Below, in pieces: positions 44,101-55,254 of a stretch of 64,000 bases of DNA. The notes below the pieces were generated by a model, which was not told the origin of the DNA, searched no databases, and worked only from the letters and a program-made list of their open reading frames with translations. The DNA is from Lumbricus terrestris (lineage: Eukaryota > Annelida > Clitellata > Crassiclitellata > Lumbricidae). How positions within the stretch are numbered: position 1 is the first letter of the stretch; every line of letters begins with the position of its first letter. The DNA is taken from positions 41,846,087-41,910,086 of the forward strand of contig OX457043.1 in NCBI GenBank assembly GCA_949752735.1, written 5' to 3'. A program made the translations under genes and the position numbers.

Positions 44101-46327
44101 CAGTGGTGGAGACCTAGGGGGGACAAGGGGGGACGGTCCCCCCAATGGAGGCGTTGGGGGGGACGGCCCATGCATTTGTCCCCCCCAATGTTTAAGCGTT
44201 AGGACATGTACACAAACACGTCAATAGAGTTCTAGAGAAAGAAAACTTTAGCAGATGAAGTTCATATTTCTAATGATATGAATTCCCGGGCAATCCAGGC
44301 TCTAACCAATAGTTATTTAGTCCCACGTTGAATAGTTTGCGAACATTATACTCTGTGGATAAGATACCTCTTTTAAAGTATTACCGGTTATTATAAAAGC
44401 CTTGCCAACACCCAACGTCACAACTGATATAAAATTTATGGACTCCATCAGGAAAAGAGAAGTTCAAATTACCCGACTTAGGATGTGTCATGTCCTTAAT
44501 AACACTTGGCTGAAAGTGTTAGGCAAAAGCACAACATATACCAGTGTTCTAAATGCCAATTGCCTGAAACAACTGAGCATGTGCTGCTTGCGTGTATAAA
44601 GAATGATATATCAATCTTACTACTTAAAAAATGCGAGGAGAAAAAAAGTAGAATGCACTGTTAAAAATCTTTAAAGACGTCAACAGCCTTTGTAGCTATA
44701 AGTTGTCGTTAAACTTCTGATTAATAATAATAAATAACGCCACAACGTCATAATCGGGCTTCTGCTACATTCTCTACAGGTTTCCTTCAGGCTCGAATCA
44801 ACCTCTAGTTGGACATTGGGAATAATATGGAAAGTAAGTAAGTTAGTATGTAAGTATTTTGTTTATTTCTCCTCATGAAAACGAACAATGGGACATAGAA
44901 CATCGTTATTATACATCGGATTAACAATAGGTAATAAAAACGTACGATTTAAAATCCCAAGGAAAATAAAATATAATTACTAAACTATTATCATCAAACA
45001 AATTAACTATTATCCTTTTAAACACAGAATTCCAATTGGAGATGTCTCTTACACGCCTCTTTTAACTTTACTAAACTATTATCATCAAACAAATTAACTA
45101 TTATTTTTTAACGGAGAATTTCATTTGGATGTCACTTACACACCTCTTTTAACTTTACTAAACTATCATCATCAAACAAGTTAATTAATTAATTAATTAA
45201 TTAATTAAGAGAATTCCAATTGGATGTCTCTTACACACCTCTTTTAACTTTACTAAACTATTATCATCAAGCAAATTAACTATTATTTTTTAACGGAGAA
45301 TTCCAATTGGATGTCTTTTACACACCTCTTTTCAATTTACTAAACTATTATCATCAAACAAGTTAACTATTATTTTTTAAGAGATAATTCCTATTGGAGA
45401 TGTCTCTTACACACCTCTTTTAACTTTACTAAACTATTATCATCAAACAAATTAACTATTATTTTTTTAACAGAGAATTCCAGTTGGATGTCTCTTACAC
45501 ACCTCTTTTAACTTTACTAGACTATTGTCATCAAACAAGTTAACTATTATTTTTTAAGAGATAAATCCTATTGGAGATGATTGTCTATTACACACCTCTT
45601 TTAACTTTACTAAACAATCATCATCAAATAAGTTAACTATTATTTTTTAACAGAGAACTCCAATTGGAGATGTCTCTTACACACCTCTTTTAACTTTACT
45701 AAACTATTATCATCAAACAAGTTAACTATTATTACTGTTTTAAACTGAGAATTCCAATTGGAGATGTCTCTTACAAACATCTTTTAATTTTACTAAACTT
45801 ATATCATCAGACAAGTTAACTATTATTTTTAAACAGAGAATTCCAATTGGAGTTGTTTCTTACACACCTCTTTTAACTTTACTAAACTATTATCATCAAA
45901 CAAATTAACTATTATTTTTTTAACAGAGAATTCCAATTGGATGTCTCTTACACACCTCTTTTAACTTACTAGACTATTATCATCAAACAAGTTGACTATT
46001 ATTTTTTAAGAGATTATTCCTATTGGATGTCTTTTACACACCTATTTTAACTTTACTAAACAATTATCAATTCAAAGCATATCGACATTGGATGGGGGAC
46101 ACTTTTGAAGTCTTAAACAAAAACTATAAGCACTAAAATGACGAGGAAATTTTCAAATATGACTGCCTGAAATGCTACCATTGTAGTGCTGAAAATCGAA
46201 ATTTCTCGAAGTTTGGGGGCATATCTCCCTGCCCAAACCCTCTCCTGCTAGGCGCTTCGTGCCTCGGCGATCGTCAATCGGCCGCTCGTCCGTCCCCCCC
46301 AAAGTTCGGACCAGGTCTCCGCCTATG
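44101..46327. mobile_element. 2.2-kb hAT-like non-autonomous element inserted in the CATA array
   Basis: Termini CAGTGGTGGAGACCTAGG and CCAGGTCTCCGCCTATG are inverted with few mismatches. The flanking CATACATA on both sides fits an 8-bp TSD but is ambiguous in this repeat. The CATA array continues on the far side. The interior contains an ~89-bp tandem array and one copy of the ~125-bp unit seen in the 16571-18568 element. No transposase. Confidence 0.75.
44976..46075. repeat. ~89-bp tandem repeat, about 12 copies
   Basis: The landmark CTTTACTAAACTATTATCAT recurs with spacing 86-96 bp from about 45065 to 46050. Each unit also has GAGAATTCCAATTGG and GTCTCTTACACACCTCTTTT. Confidence 0.92.
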
Positions 46328-46505
46328 CATACATAAATACATACATTCACACATACATACATACATACATACATACATACATACATACATGCATACATAC
46401 ATACATACATACATACATACATACATACATACATACATACATACATACATACATACATACATACATACATACATACATACATACATACATAGTAACATAC
46501 ATACA
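46328..46505. repeat. (CATA)n, right-hand part of the interrupted array
   Basis: Continues the array on the far side of the transposon. Confidence 0.93.
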
Positions 46506-46714
46506 TCTGCTCATCCAACCATTCATATCTTGCAGATAGGCCTATACCGCCACCTTATCAGTTAGCGGTGTTTACATTAAAGTTAAATGGACCACGAGAT
46601 TCGTCTCATCTACATGAGAGCGTTTTCGGAGAAGCGAGCAACAACAAACGTCCTTGAACGACTCTTCCACACACAAACAATCCTCTGTTACGACGACACA
46701 AAGCGAGTGCGCTT

Positions 46715-46820
46715 CTGCTGCGTCCTGTGTCCTGCGTCCTGCGTCCTGCGTCCTGTGTCTCAATGGAAATGATTCGCGATAAACGTTCCCTTTGATCGCC
46801 TGCTCTTATAAAGCCAGCGC
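46715..46820 (+). promoter_or_regulatory. Candidate core promoter with TATAAAG and a 7-bp repeat
   Basis: Six TCCTGCG/TCCTGTG heptamers (46723-46760) precede TATAAAG at 46807-46813. A start near 46835-46840 would place the first ATG (46863) just downstream. Confidence 0.3.
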
Positions 46821-46862
46821 GGACGAAGGACAACCCGTTCAATTCTAAGACCATCCAGAGTT

Positions 46863-47171
46863 ATGCGCCAAACGGGTATCATCAAATCGGGGAGTGTGGT
46901 CAAAGATCTCGGGCGCCTAAGCTACTCACGAGGCTATCCATGCCATGGCTGGAAGGGGAAAAGCGTTCGTAGGGAATTGTTCCTCGTGGATCCATCGTTG
47001 GAGTCTTTGTGGTCTTTGGACGGAGTGCGTTTGGAGCTCACTTCCGCTTATCACTTCAATAACGATGTTATCACAATACGACTCGGCATCTTGCTGCTCA
47101 AGCCGTATCACTTCGACAACGTCTTTAGAATAATTGTATTAATAAGCAGGCCTATTATTATACTGCTATAA
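46863..47171 (+). CDS. Unrecognised 102-codon frame downstream of a TATA box
   Basis: Starts MRQTGIIKSGSVVKDLGRLS. No signal peptide, transmembrane segment or known domain is clear; the last 20 residues are hydrophobic and AT-rich, so an internal donor may end the real exon earlier. The overlapping minus frame (46926-47111) is the alternative. Support is mostly positional. Confidence 0.2.
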   Translation: MRQTGIIKSGSVVKDLGRLSYSRGYPCHGWKGKSVRRELFLVDPSLESLWSLDGVRLELTSAYHFNNDVITIRLGILLLKPYHFDNVFRIIVLISRPIIILL

Positions 47172-47179
47172 TAAAATCT

Positions 47180-47520
47180 ATCATCCATGACTCGTATAGC
47201 GCTTTTATAATTGTTTTGATAATAGGAAATATCAATATATTATTATTTATAAGATCTAACCTTATCAGATCTATAGCGCCTTAAAAAATAGAGTGATAAA
47301 CATTGCTATCATACCCTTAGAGGATCTAGTCTTATCACTTCTCTACCGTTTTTACAACAACAATTATAACATTGAGCACTATTATAATAGAATAATAATT
47401 ATGATCCAGCCTAATCACTTCTATAGCATCTTTCTAATGGTAACTATAATAAGAATCATTAGAATACAGTAAGATACAAAAGCATCACTTTCTGTAGCAC
47501 CTTTATATTAACGCAAATGT
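47180..47520. repeat. ~80-bp degenerate tandem repeat
   Basis: TATAGCGCTTTTATAA, CTATAGCGCCTTAAAAAA, CTCTACCGTTTTTACAA, CTATAGCATCTTTCTAA and CTGTAGCACCTTTATAT occur near 47194, 47271, 47340, 47421 and 47503. Confidence 0.55.
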
Positions 47521-47584
47521 ACGTTCTATTGTCTAATCTATCTGAATTGAAGTTGAACCCAATTTCTTTGGTTTCTACCCATGT

Positions 47585-47772
47585 GCAGTTCTACACAAAA
47601 TGTGCAGTTTTAAATGGATTCGTGCAGTTGTAGAGGCACTTCCGTCACGTTCCGTGCAGTTAAAACTAGTAAAAAAAGGTCATTTTTCTCAGATGGGTAG
47701 TAATTTACCATGGAGGATGAGAAAGGAGAGGAGAGGATGTGCAGTTCTAAAAATTTCTTAAAAACAGCCTTG
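47585..47772. mobile_element. MITE, GTGCAG family, copy 2
   Basis: GTGCAGTTCTACACAAAATG, GTGCAGTTGTAGAGGCACTT and a CTTAAAAACAGCCTTG end match the copy at 14014-14212 in reverse orientation. The left end is decayed. Confidence 0.65.
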
Positions 47773-47824
47773 CCAATAATATAATTATGATCAAACCCTC
47801 AATGCAACCACTCTTATTCATCTC

Positions 47825-47920
47825 ATTCAAGCATTTATATAGCGCCTCTTCAAGGAAACTACTCAGAGGCGCTGCCGACTCCAGCACGGCCAAACAGAAC
47901 AGTTTTTAAGTGCTTATGAC
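47825..47920 (-). pseudogene. LINE 3' end carrying the shared tail
   Basis: The minus strand keeps an open frame AAPLSSFLEEALYKC, like GAPLSRDLEGALYK at 8761-8955. Confidence 0.6.
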
Positions 47921-48480
47921 GTACTCAGTATAATCGCAATCGTCCAGTACATCAATAGATACGTTGACTGAAATAGCCATCAAAATCCATAATCAATTGC
48001 AGGAACAAGTGCATGGTTGAAACAGCCCGATACAAAGTGTGATATAGCCTACATCACAGAATCCTGGGTATGATGGATTATAGATAAGCAGGTGAAAAAG
48101 ACGAGTCCTATAGCTTTAGACCATGCAGAAGTAATCCACGGTCATAATTTTTGGAGAGGAGCCGAAGCGTCCGGCAATAACTCGATGCGACTTCGTGCGG
48201 TTGGCCTAAGAGTCATAACGATCAACGAGCGAAGAGGAATACCCGTTGCGATCCGGTGCTGGCATGAAACATAGATGCATGGTCGGCTGCGGCAGGGTAA
48301 AATGCATTGCTTTATGAATTATCAGACGTGGATTCTGCGCACAGTGGACAGCGGCGTAATGAATGTATACATGCAGCATCCATGGGTGCAGTACGGGGAG
48401 AGCCGTGGGTGGTTAGTAGGAAGATAAAACAGTGGCAGGAGCGAAAATGGCAGGGAAGCAGCTTTCAGTTGGGTGGGAGA
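47921..48480. other. No gene seen
   Basis: Unannotated intergenic DNA. Confidence 0.45.
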
Positions 48481-48910
48481 GAGAGAGATTGACAGACAGA
48501 CAGTCGGACGGACGGACGAACAGACAGGCAGACGGACATACAGAAAGAGACAGAGACATACAGCAGAGACAGAGACACAGAGAAAGTGACAGACAAAGAC
48601 AGACAGAAATACAGAGAAACAGATATAGATAAAGTGATAGAGAGAAATAGATAAATGGATGGATGGATGAATAGATGGATGGATGAATAGATGGATGGAT
48701 GGATGTTTAGATGGATGGATGGATGGATGAATAGATGGATGGTTGGATGTTTAGATGGATAGATGGATGGATGGACGGTTGACATAGACAGGCAAAGAGG
48801 CAGAAGGACAGACTGGTGAATGTACAATTGTACAAATATGGATGCATTGGTAGATGGTAGATGGGTAGATGGATAGATAGGTGAATGCCCAGATAAATGG
48901 ATTGTTAAAT
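48480..48910. repeat. GACA/GAGA and (GGAT)n microsatellites
   Basis: GACAGACAGACAGT and ACAGAGACA units (48490-48620), then GATGGATGGATGAATAGATG units (48655-48775). Confidence 0.92.
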
Positions 48911-49473
48911 AGTTGGATAGTTAGATCTTAGTAATGTGTTTACTCCGCATTCGAAGCATCAGCCCCTATAATTCATTTCGCACGCGCATACTCTCTCAAG
49001 TTCAACCTACAAGTGCCAGGAAAGTGTCGCAAAGAAATTCTTCAGATGAGAAAGTCAATTTGCAATTCACGATATTTTATGCTCTTGTAGTCTGCCATGG
49101 CAATCGCCATACAAACGTGGTCCTGGTCTCAGTTTGCTACTAAAGCCTATATACGCATAGGGCACCAGCTTATTCACGAGAGCTGCGTCATACCAGACGA
49201 GTTGTCTAAAGCTCACATCCGACGTCCGAGTCCAATTGGGAGTAGGCTAGCATGACATAACCTGACCTTTGTCTAGTTTCTGAGACAACCTTCGACTTTT
49301 TAAACTGTGTATTGAATAGTTATTGAGACTAACGCTTTCCTTCGAAGAAATAGAGTGATATATGTCCTTTCTTTTATATTTTGTCGTTGGTTGACTATTA
49401 ATACTCAATTCCTTACATTACTTTTTTGTTCTGAAATTTAAGTAAAGTTCCCTTCCCCTATATTATTCCGAGG
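48911..49473. other. No gene seen
   Basis: Intergenic DNA without supported features. Confidence 0.45.
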
Positions 49474-49832
49474 CAGGGGCGGTTCCAGGGGGCCAATCCG
49501 GCCATGGTCCCCCATTTAGAAATTTCTTTAGTTCTGACCAGCTATTCTGTCTCGGAAAGTTGGCGTGGCACCTCCCATGGCTCTCCCCACGCCCACAAAA
49601 AAGGTCAATTATTTTGGAGGATTAAATGGCATCTTTTTCTTTGGAATTCGAGACAAATGACTAAAAAAGGTCATCAACTATACTTTGGCCGAAAAAATGG
49701 TCGATTTTCTTGGGAATTCGAGACAAATGACTAAAATAGTCATCAGATTTTTCGGCGACCAAGACGAAAATTGTTCCCTCTCCCAAGGCCGAAAATTTGG
49801 CCCCCCTTCGCAAATTTCTGTATCTATCCTTG
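49474..49832. mobile_element. 359-bp hAT-like MITE
   Basis: Starts CAGGGGCGGTTCCAGGG and ends ATCTATCCTTG. The exact 8-bp TSD TTCCGAGG lies at 49466-49473 and 49833-49840. The inside repeats GGAATTCGAGACAAATGACT twice, like the duplicated motif in the 41379 MITE. Confidence 0.85.
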
Positions 49833-49909
49833 TTCCGAGGACATACAGAACAATCACCTTCCCTAAATTATTCCATTAAAATACAGTAATTGTACTGCAG
49901 GTACATTAC

Positions 49910-50105
49910 CTTCCTTCATACAATACGTTTTCCATTTAAATTGACTGATAACTCCTTTGCTGTCCACTGGCATATGCGATCCACCGTATAGAGGCGGTGA
50001 ACGTTCTTCTAGAAGCGATGGAACTGGTGAAGAAAACGTAGAAAAATCTCCCGTATAGAACTGAGGCTGTCGAACGTTTATGCAAAACTCGTTCTCTCCA
50101 TGCAT
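49910..50105 (-). CDS. Candidate first coding exon, unrecognised protein
   Basis: ATG at 50105, 65 codons plus one base, then GAAG|GTAATG, a reasonable donor (phase 1). The peptide reads MHGENEFCINVRQPQFYTGD and ends FKWKTYCMKE, with ordinary composition. TTTTATAG on the minus strand (about 50283-50290) is a TATA-like element 180 bp upstream. No family recognised; without the next exon this stays a hypothesis. Confidence 0.3.
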
Positions 50106-50351
50106 GTAGCCTACTTGAACTCCGGATTATATGGGTTTATGAGAATATGAGCATCATGCGCACATCGCACGCTTTCATATTTCATCGACGATGAGGGCGC
50201 GTATTGCCACGGATACCGAATATGCATTATTTATCGTCTTCATTATTCAAGCTCTTGGTTGATCGAAATTTATTCACTGTGGCTATAAAACCGCACCGCG
50301 TCGAAACCGAAACCTAATGTCTGCTTAAACAAGAGACTGACGCCGTCTAGA

Positions 50352-50396
50352 TGTGTATGTATGTGTGTATGTATGTAGCCTATGTATGTATGTATG

Positions 50397-50431
<35 letters not shown>

Positions 50432-50652
50432 TTTATGTATGTATGTATGTATGTATGTATGTATGTATGTATGTATGTATGTGTGTATGTGTGTATGTGT
50501 GTATGTGTGTATGTGTGTATGTGTGTATGTGTGTATGTGTGTACTGTGTATGTGTGTATGTGTGTATGTGTGTATGTGTGTATGTGTGTATGTGTGTATG
50601 TGTGTATGTGTGTATGTGTGTATGTGTGTATGTATGTATGTATGTATGCATG
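50352..50652. repeat. (TATG)n then (TGTATG)n microsatellite
   Basis: TATG units to about 50478, then a GTGTATGTGTAT octamer phase to 50620, then TATG again. Confidence 0.95.
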
Positions 50653-51280
50653 TCTGTGATATCCTAAACGACACAACGGCATGCATTGAACCATATTTAT
50701 TTAATATACATGTATCGCTACTAAGATCATCTATCGTTCGCGAGAACCATTCCGTCATATAGAGCAATCCGTGCTGTTCCGGATTTGTCTATAAAAATAT
50801 CGCTCACTCTGGAGATCTATAAAGCGCCACTTCAAGGTAACTACGGTATGCTCGCGGTGGTTTTTCAGTTTAACCTCAGTGTGTGATAACAAATATCATT
50901 AGCGACGCCCTCCTCCTTTATCCAGGCTTTGGACTGGCACTGGCAGAGTGCAACCAGTGGCGGAGTTCTACGGTATGCTCTGGAGCGCTCACAACATGAC
51001 CTCGACCGAAACACATGTAGTCTTGAGATCACATTGACACGTATCGAAAGCATCCATAGCCAGCAAACGCAAGGTCATGAGCGAGGGACATTTGCCAACA
51101 GAAAGAGAGCGCGGTGCTGTCAGATGGAGACAGCAAGAGATGACAATGGCCTGTAGACAACCGTAGCTACATGCACATGCACAGACAGGAATAGGACCAA
51201 CGAGAGAAACTGTGGAAATGAATTGCTCCCAGTAGACCGTGGGATGACGCGGATGTAACACTACTTCTCAACCCAATCCG
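50653..51280. other. No gene; dispersed repeat segment
   Basis: 50880-50975 (GACGCCCTCCTCC ... CTGGCACTGGCAGAGTGC ... GGCGGAGTT) resembles 61610-61700. A partial LINE/SINE tail lies at 50815-50840. Confidence 0.4.
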
Positions 51281-51350
51281 AGTGCGCATGCGCATGCAAT
51301 CGTCAAGTGATTCAGTTGGAGGTCAAGGTCGCATCTGATTCTCCGCCTTC
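51268..51350. promoter_or_regulatory. NRF1 palindrome with CCAAT and AGGTCAAGGTCG
   Basis: TGCGCATGCGCA (51283-51294) is a perfect NRF1-type site. CCCAATCC precedes it by about 10 bp and AGGTCAAGGTCG (orphan-receptor-like) follows. Possible promoter, gene unknown. Confidence 0.3.
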
Positions 51351-51869
51351 CTGTCGTCTGTCTCATCCAAAAGGAAATCAGAATGTGAAGAAATTACATA
51401 TAATAAAATGTCGCTTACATAAGCACGAACCCAAAATAATATAGCTCCAGCTACTCGAGTCTTGAAAATCAGAGACTCTGGAGTCCATGGAATGAACAAA
51501 TATTTCTGGTGAATGTACATGTACATTAAGATTTACCTCGGAGTCTGAAGTCACGTGGCTCGCCATTGCGCTATAATACGGTACCTGAGTTGAGTGATGT
51601 GAAAAGCAGTTGTCAACTCTAGACAGCCAGTCGATCGATTGAAGACAACGTTGGTCATCACCGATTATATGGCAGGCAACCTCCTGAGTTATGGAATATT
51701 GCAGCTACATGTATATAGGCCTACTCGAACAAAATCGCCATCCTTGGAATCTTTACCAAATATGCTAATAAATCCGGTTGACAGACCGCAACCTGTTACA
51801 GTGTAGACTTGCAATTATGCAATTGAAACAATCTACAAGAGCACAAATCACAGAAGACATGAGTAGCCT

Positions 51870-52030
51870 AATCAATCTTAACTAGCCTACTAACAGAACA
51901 GACAGCCTGCAATACACGGCGTTAATAGCATTGTACAGAGCACGACTATCCTACAGAACTAGAATTCGGATCCGCTGATCTACATGCCAGTGTGTTATCC
52001 AATGCACTTTCGAGCTTTCCGTGTCGTTTT
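51870..52030 (-). mobile_element. Dispersed repeat C (tRNA-like SINE), copy 1
   Basis: ACAGAACAGACAGCCTGCAA and ACACGGCG are shared with 53940-54112, as is GTGTTATCCAATGC near the end. Confidence 0.5.
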
Positions 52031-52179
52031 GTGGACTAATCTTACAGCGCTACTTTACTCATTATCTTCATTAGATTATCTCTGACTCGACTCAATGTTG
52101 GTCAAGAAGCCGATGTCCTTCGCTTGACTTTCATGTGGTGTCTTTTACGTTGGAGTCTGTGATTACGGTAATTTTATTC

Positions 52180-52385
52180 GTCGCTTTTGTTATAGCGCCC
52201 CTTCGAGTGCACATACTCAGAGGCACTCCCAACTACAGCGCGGACACTGCATCGAAGTGTCACATCGATGGCGCACGAGCAATTACGAGTGAAGGACTTG
52301 CTGAAGGTCCTTATAAACCTACGCGGTGGATTGAATTGGATTCAAACCTGGAACATGCATCCTGCTTCAAGGCAATAATTAGTTG
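52180..52385 (-). mobile_element. SINE family A, copy 8 (diverged)
   Basis: The tail (TATAGCGCCCCTTCGAG on the plus strand) and the core AATTACGAGTGAAGGACTTG are recognisable. The head is decayed. Confidence 0.75.
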
Positions 52386-52399
52386 GCGATTTGGCGTAT

Positions 52400-53895
52400 A
52401 TGTATGTAGACAGATACGAACGGGGGGGGGGGGGCGGCTTAGCAATAGAAGCAGTGTGTCATATCGTGGCTAGAATAGGATCGAGACCATCGCTGAATAT
52501 AGTCGTATCTATAATTTTGTAGAATTTATATAGCGCCATTCACAACTGGAAACGCTAACGAGAGCGCTCATACCTCGTGCGATATCCATTATCTAGTCCA
52601 TAGATTTATATAGATACTGACGCAAGCAATTAGGGTCTCGAATGCAAGTAGTACGCAGTGTTAGATCCTTGGGTGTCGACAGCACAATGTCATGGCAGAT
52701 GAAAAGCATTCATCAGGTGCTCCAAGCATTTCATTTAGGGAAAGGGCAGAACTTATGGATTGGACCTCATTCATGAGGATCGAAGCTGGTATAAGTACCG
52801 GTAAAGACCACAGTGTCGAAACACTAAATTTTGAGCCAATTGGCATGCACTGGAATTTTAAAAAGTTGTCTTGCAAAAGTCTCCCGTAGACCTATACATG
52901 CAACGATGTAGAATCTACTGCAGAGGTTCTGTTTCGTATAGCAGAAAGGAGGGTCAAGCCTTCTATACTTATCGAGCTTAAAGTTTGAAATTCAAGAAGA
53001 GCAAAAGGTTAAGTATCGCATAGTAAGCCTTCTCCTCTGCATTAGTGGAATGGAAGTATATATCAGCGCCGTTCAAACTGTGAAAGATTACGTCGCTCAA
53101 AGTCCTTTGTCTCGAAGAGCGGCCTTGACCCTGCAGATGGCAGGAGAGCCCAGCAGGACATCGCAGCCACAGTAAAGCCGCATCTGCGTGATTCACAGAG
53201 CAGCTCGTCGTCCAGTCTGCGTTCGCACGAGGTGATATAGGGAGAGCCAGCAGCCAGTCGCCGGAGCGCTGTATAGACAGATACCGGTGTGAGACGTGGC
53301 CGATGAAGAGCGTCCGGCCGGGTACTCTGCAGCGTATAAAATATAACTTAGTTCAGAAACGATTTAATCGGTCGGAGGTTTCTCGCAATTTGATCGATTG
53401 AGTGGGTGCTTGTGGTTGAGGCGAAAAAGACGGGATGTGCCAACGAGGTTATCGACCGAATTCACAGTCCACTAGCTTTGATGGGAAGTGTGACCTGAGG
53501 CCGTTGACCATCTGACAGAGGTAGATTTAGGACCACGATCTGTCCCCGAGCGTAGATTCGCGTCGAATAGCGTAGCGCTATAGCAGATCTATGTGGTTCG
53601 CGCAAGAGCGGTGACTTAAAGCTTGGAGAAGTATTGATGAACTCAGCGAGTCGCCCATCTTAATAGAGTGTGAGAGCATCGTGCCATGCGATATTCTGTG
53701 ATTTAGCATCATCGCTAGCAGCAGCAGCAGCACTATCGCAGTTGTTCGATTTCAATGCGAAGTAGATAATAATAGCAATAATATGCTTTTAAAAATATAA
53801 TAATAATAATAATAATGACGATGATAATGATTATAATAATAATGATAATGATACTAGTAAATAATAATAATAGATCTAATAGAAATAATAATATT
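52400..53895. other. No gene supported
   Basis: A G14 run at 52422-52435. Short frames at 52661-52889 and 52978-53196 lack known domains. ATAATAATAATAATAATGAC-type repeats at 53795-53890. Confidence 0.4.
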
Positions 53896-53898
53896 TTT

Positions 53899-54112
53899 TC
53901 TTTAATTGAGCGCCTGCAAACGCACTGCGCTTTACATTTACAAGTTATGCAGTGATCTTAATTAAACTTAACTACTAACAGAACAGACAGCCTGCAATAC
54001 ACGGCGCTAATAGCAGCCTACAAAGCATGTCCGCCCAACGGTGGCTCGAACTCGTTACCTCTCGTTTTCTCTCTCTACACCAGCGTGTTATCCAATACTC
54101 TACTCGATTCAC
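53899..54112 (-). mobile_element. Dispersed repeat C (tRNA-like SINE), copy 2
   Basis: On the minus strand GGATAACACGCTGG (A-box-like) precedes GAGTTCGAGCCACC (B-box-like). The body shares ACAGAACAGACAGCCTGCAA with copy 1. Confidence 0.55.
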
Positions 54113-54326
54113 TGAGATACAAAAGCAAAATTTTAAGAACAACGAACTCAAAAGTTTAGTGAAATATTGGAAATTTTGACGTTTTTCAACACAGACAATC
54201 CTTGAGCAACCATCTTGGCCACCTGAAGGTCTAATGCATTAGCTACATGTAGTAAGATGGTCCAATACCCAAGCGCTGTGCAGCACTGGGGCATTAATAT
54301 TGCTGATGCTGTGGCAGCTGTGCCTG

Positions 54327-54779
54327 TGACACGAAACGGAGTATCCCCCCTGAAAGCTATCCGGGGGGTGAATTAATCTATCCCCCCGGATGGAATTAAC
54401 CGGTCTATACTATCCGGGGGGATAAACCATTCTATCCCCTTTTTTGAAAAATGCGCATAATAATTTTTTTGGCTGTAATCAAAATTTAAAGTGACTGTAA
54501 TTGTTCTAAGTGTCCTAAGCAATGCTCCGATAAAGACAACTCGAATCCATTTAGTGACTCTGAGTGTTCTTAAGTGTTTTAAATGTTTTAAGTGCTCTAG
54601 AAACAGAGTAAAACAAAATTAAAAAAATATTATCTAGTAAGCTTAGGAATAAACATACCTGTTAGTGTCATTGTTCAAAACAAAGCAGATGAAAATTAAT
54701 TTGCAGAAAAAATACACGCGGAAGCGGTTTTTTAATATAGGGGATACAATTAATACGGGGTATACTCTATTTCGTGACA
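54327..54779. mobile_element. 453-bp MITE, TGACACGAAA family
   Basis: Termini TGACACGAAACGGAGTAT and the complement of TGTCACGAAATAGAGTAT are inverted with a few mismatches. CCTG flanks both ends (54323-54326, 54780-54783). The inside repeats AGTGTTCTTAAGTGTTTTAA motifs. A second copy is at 14935-15340. Confidence 0.7.
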
Positions 54780-54784
54780 CCTGC

Positions 54785-55170
54785 TGTTTCTAGTATTATT
54801 ATTATTACTCCTAGCCTCGATGCGATGGCGATGAAAGTCTTTCAACGAATAGAACGCTCTTCCACGAATTATTCTGCTGTCGAAAGCGTATGCAAAAAGA
54901 ACCTGTTGCAATGCATTACTACTGTCGCCGTTGTTGTTATTATTAGGCTATTAATGCTATTACCGTTGATGCCGCCATTTTGACCGTTTTATTATTCTAG
55001 ACGTCATGCTATTTCATGCGTCATAATCTGTCATGCTGCGCTATTCACTGCTCGTTATTTTTTTACTTGAGAGTTTTGAAGATGTTATTTATTTCCGTTT
55101 TATTTCTGCTATAATTATCGTCTATCACTTTTAGGTATGATGATAGTAATCTTCATACCATTAATGCTGC
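54785..55170. other. No gene seen
   Basis: ATT-rich intergenic DNA. Confidence 0.45.
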
Positions 55171-55176
55171 TTTGGT

Positions 55177-55254
55177 TTGAGTGTTTGAGTGTTTGAGTAT
55201 TTGAGTGTTTGAGTGTTTGAGTGTTTGAGTGTTTGAGTGTTTGAGTGTTTGAGT
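55177..55254. repeat. (GTGTTTGA)n 8-bp minisatellite
   Basis: Nine to ten nearly perfect units with one GTATTTGA variant. Confidence 0.92.

Noticed and set aside
42725..44227. Overlapping frames of 429-464 codons on both strands
   Set aside because: They are translations of CATA/TATG repeats ([16 protein letters not shown]); all six frames are open because the unit lacks stops.
44976..46075. CRISPR-like regular array
   Set aside because: The ~89-bp units are repeated as wholes without unique spacers, sit inside a transposon, and the genome is eukaryotic.
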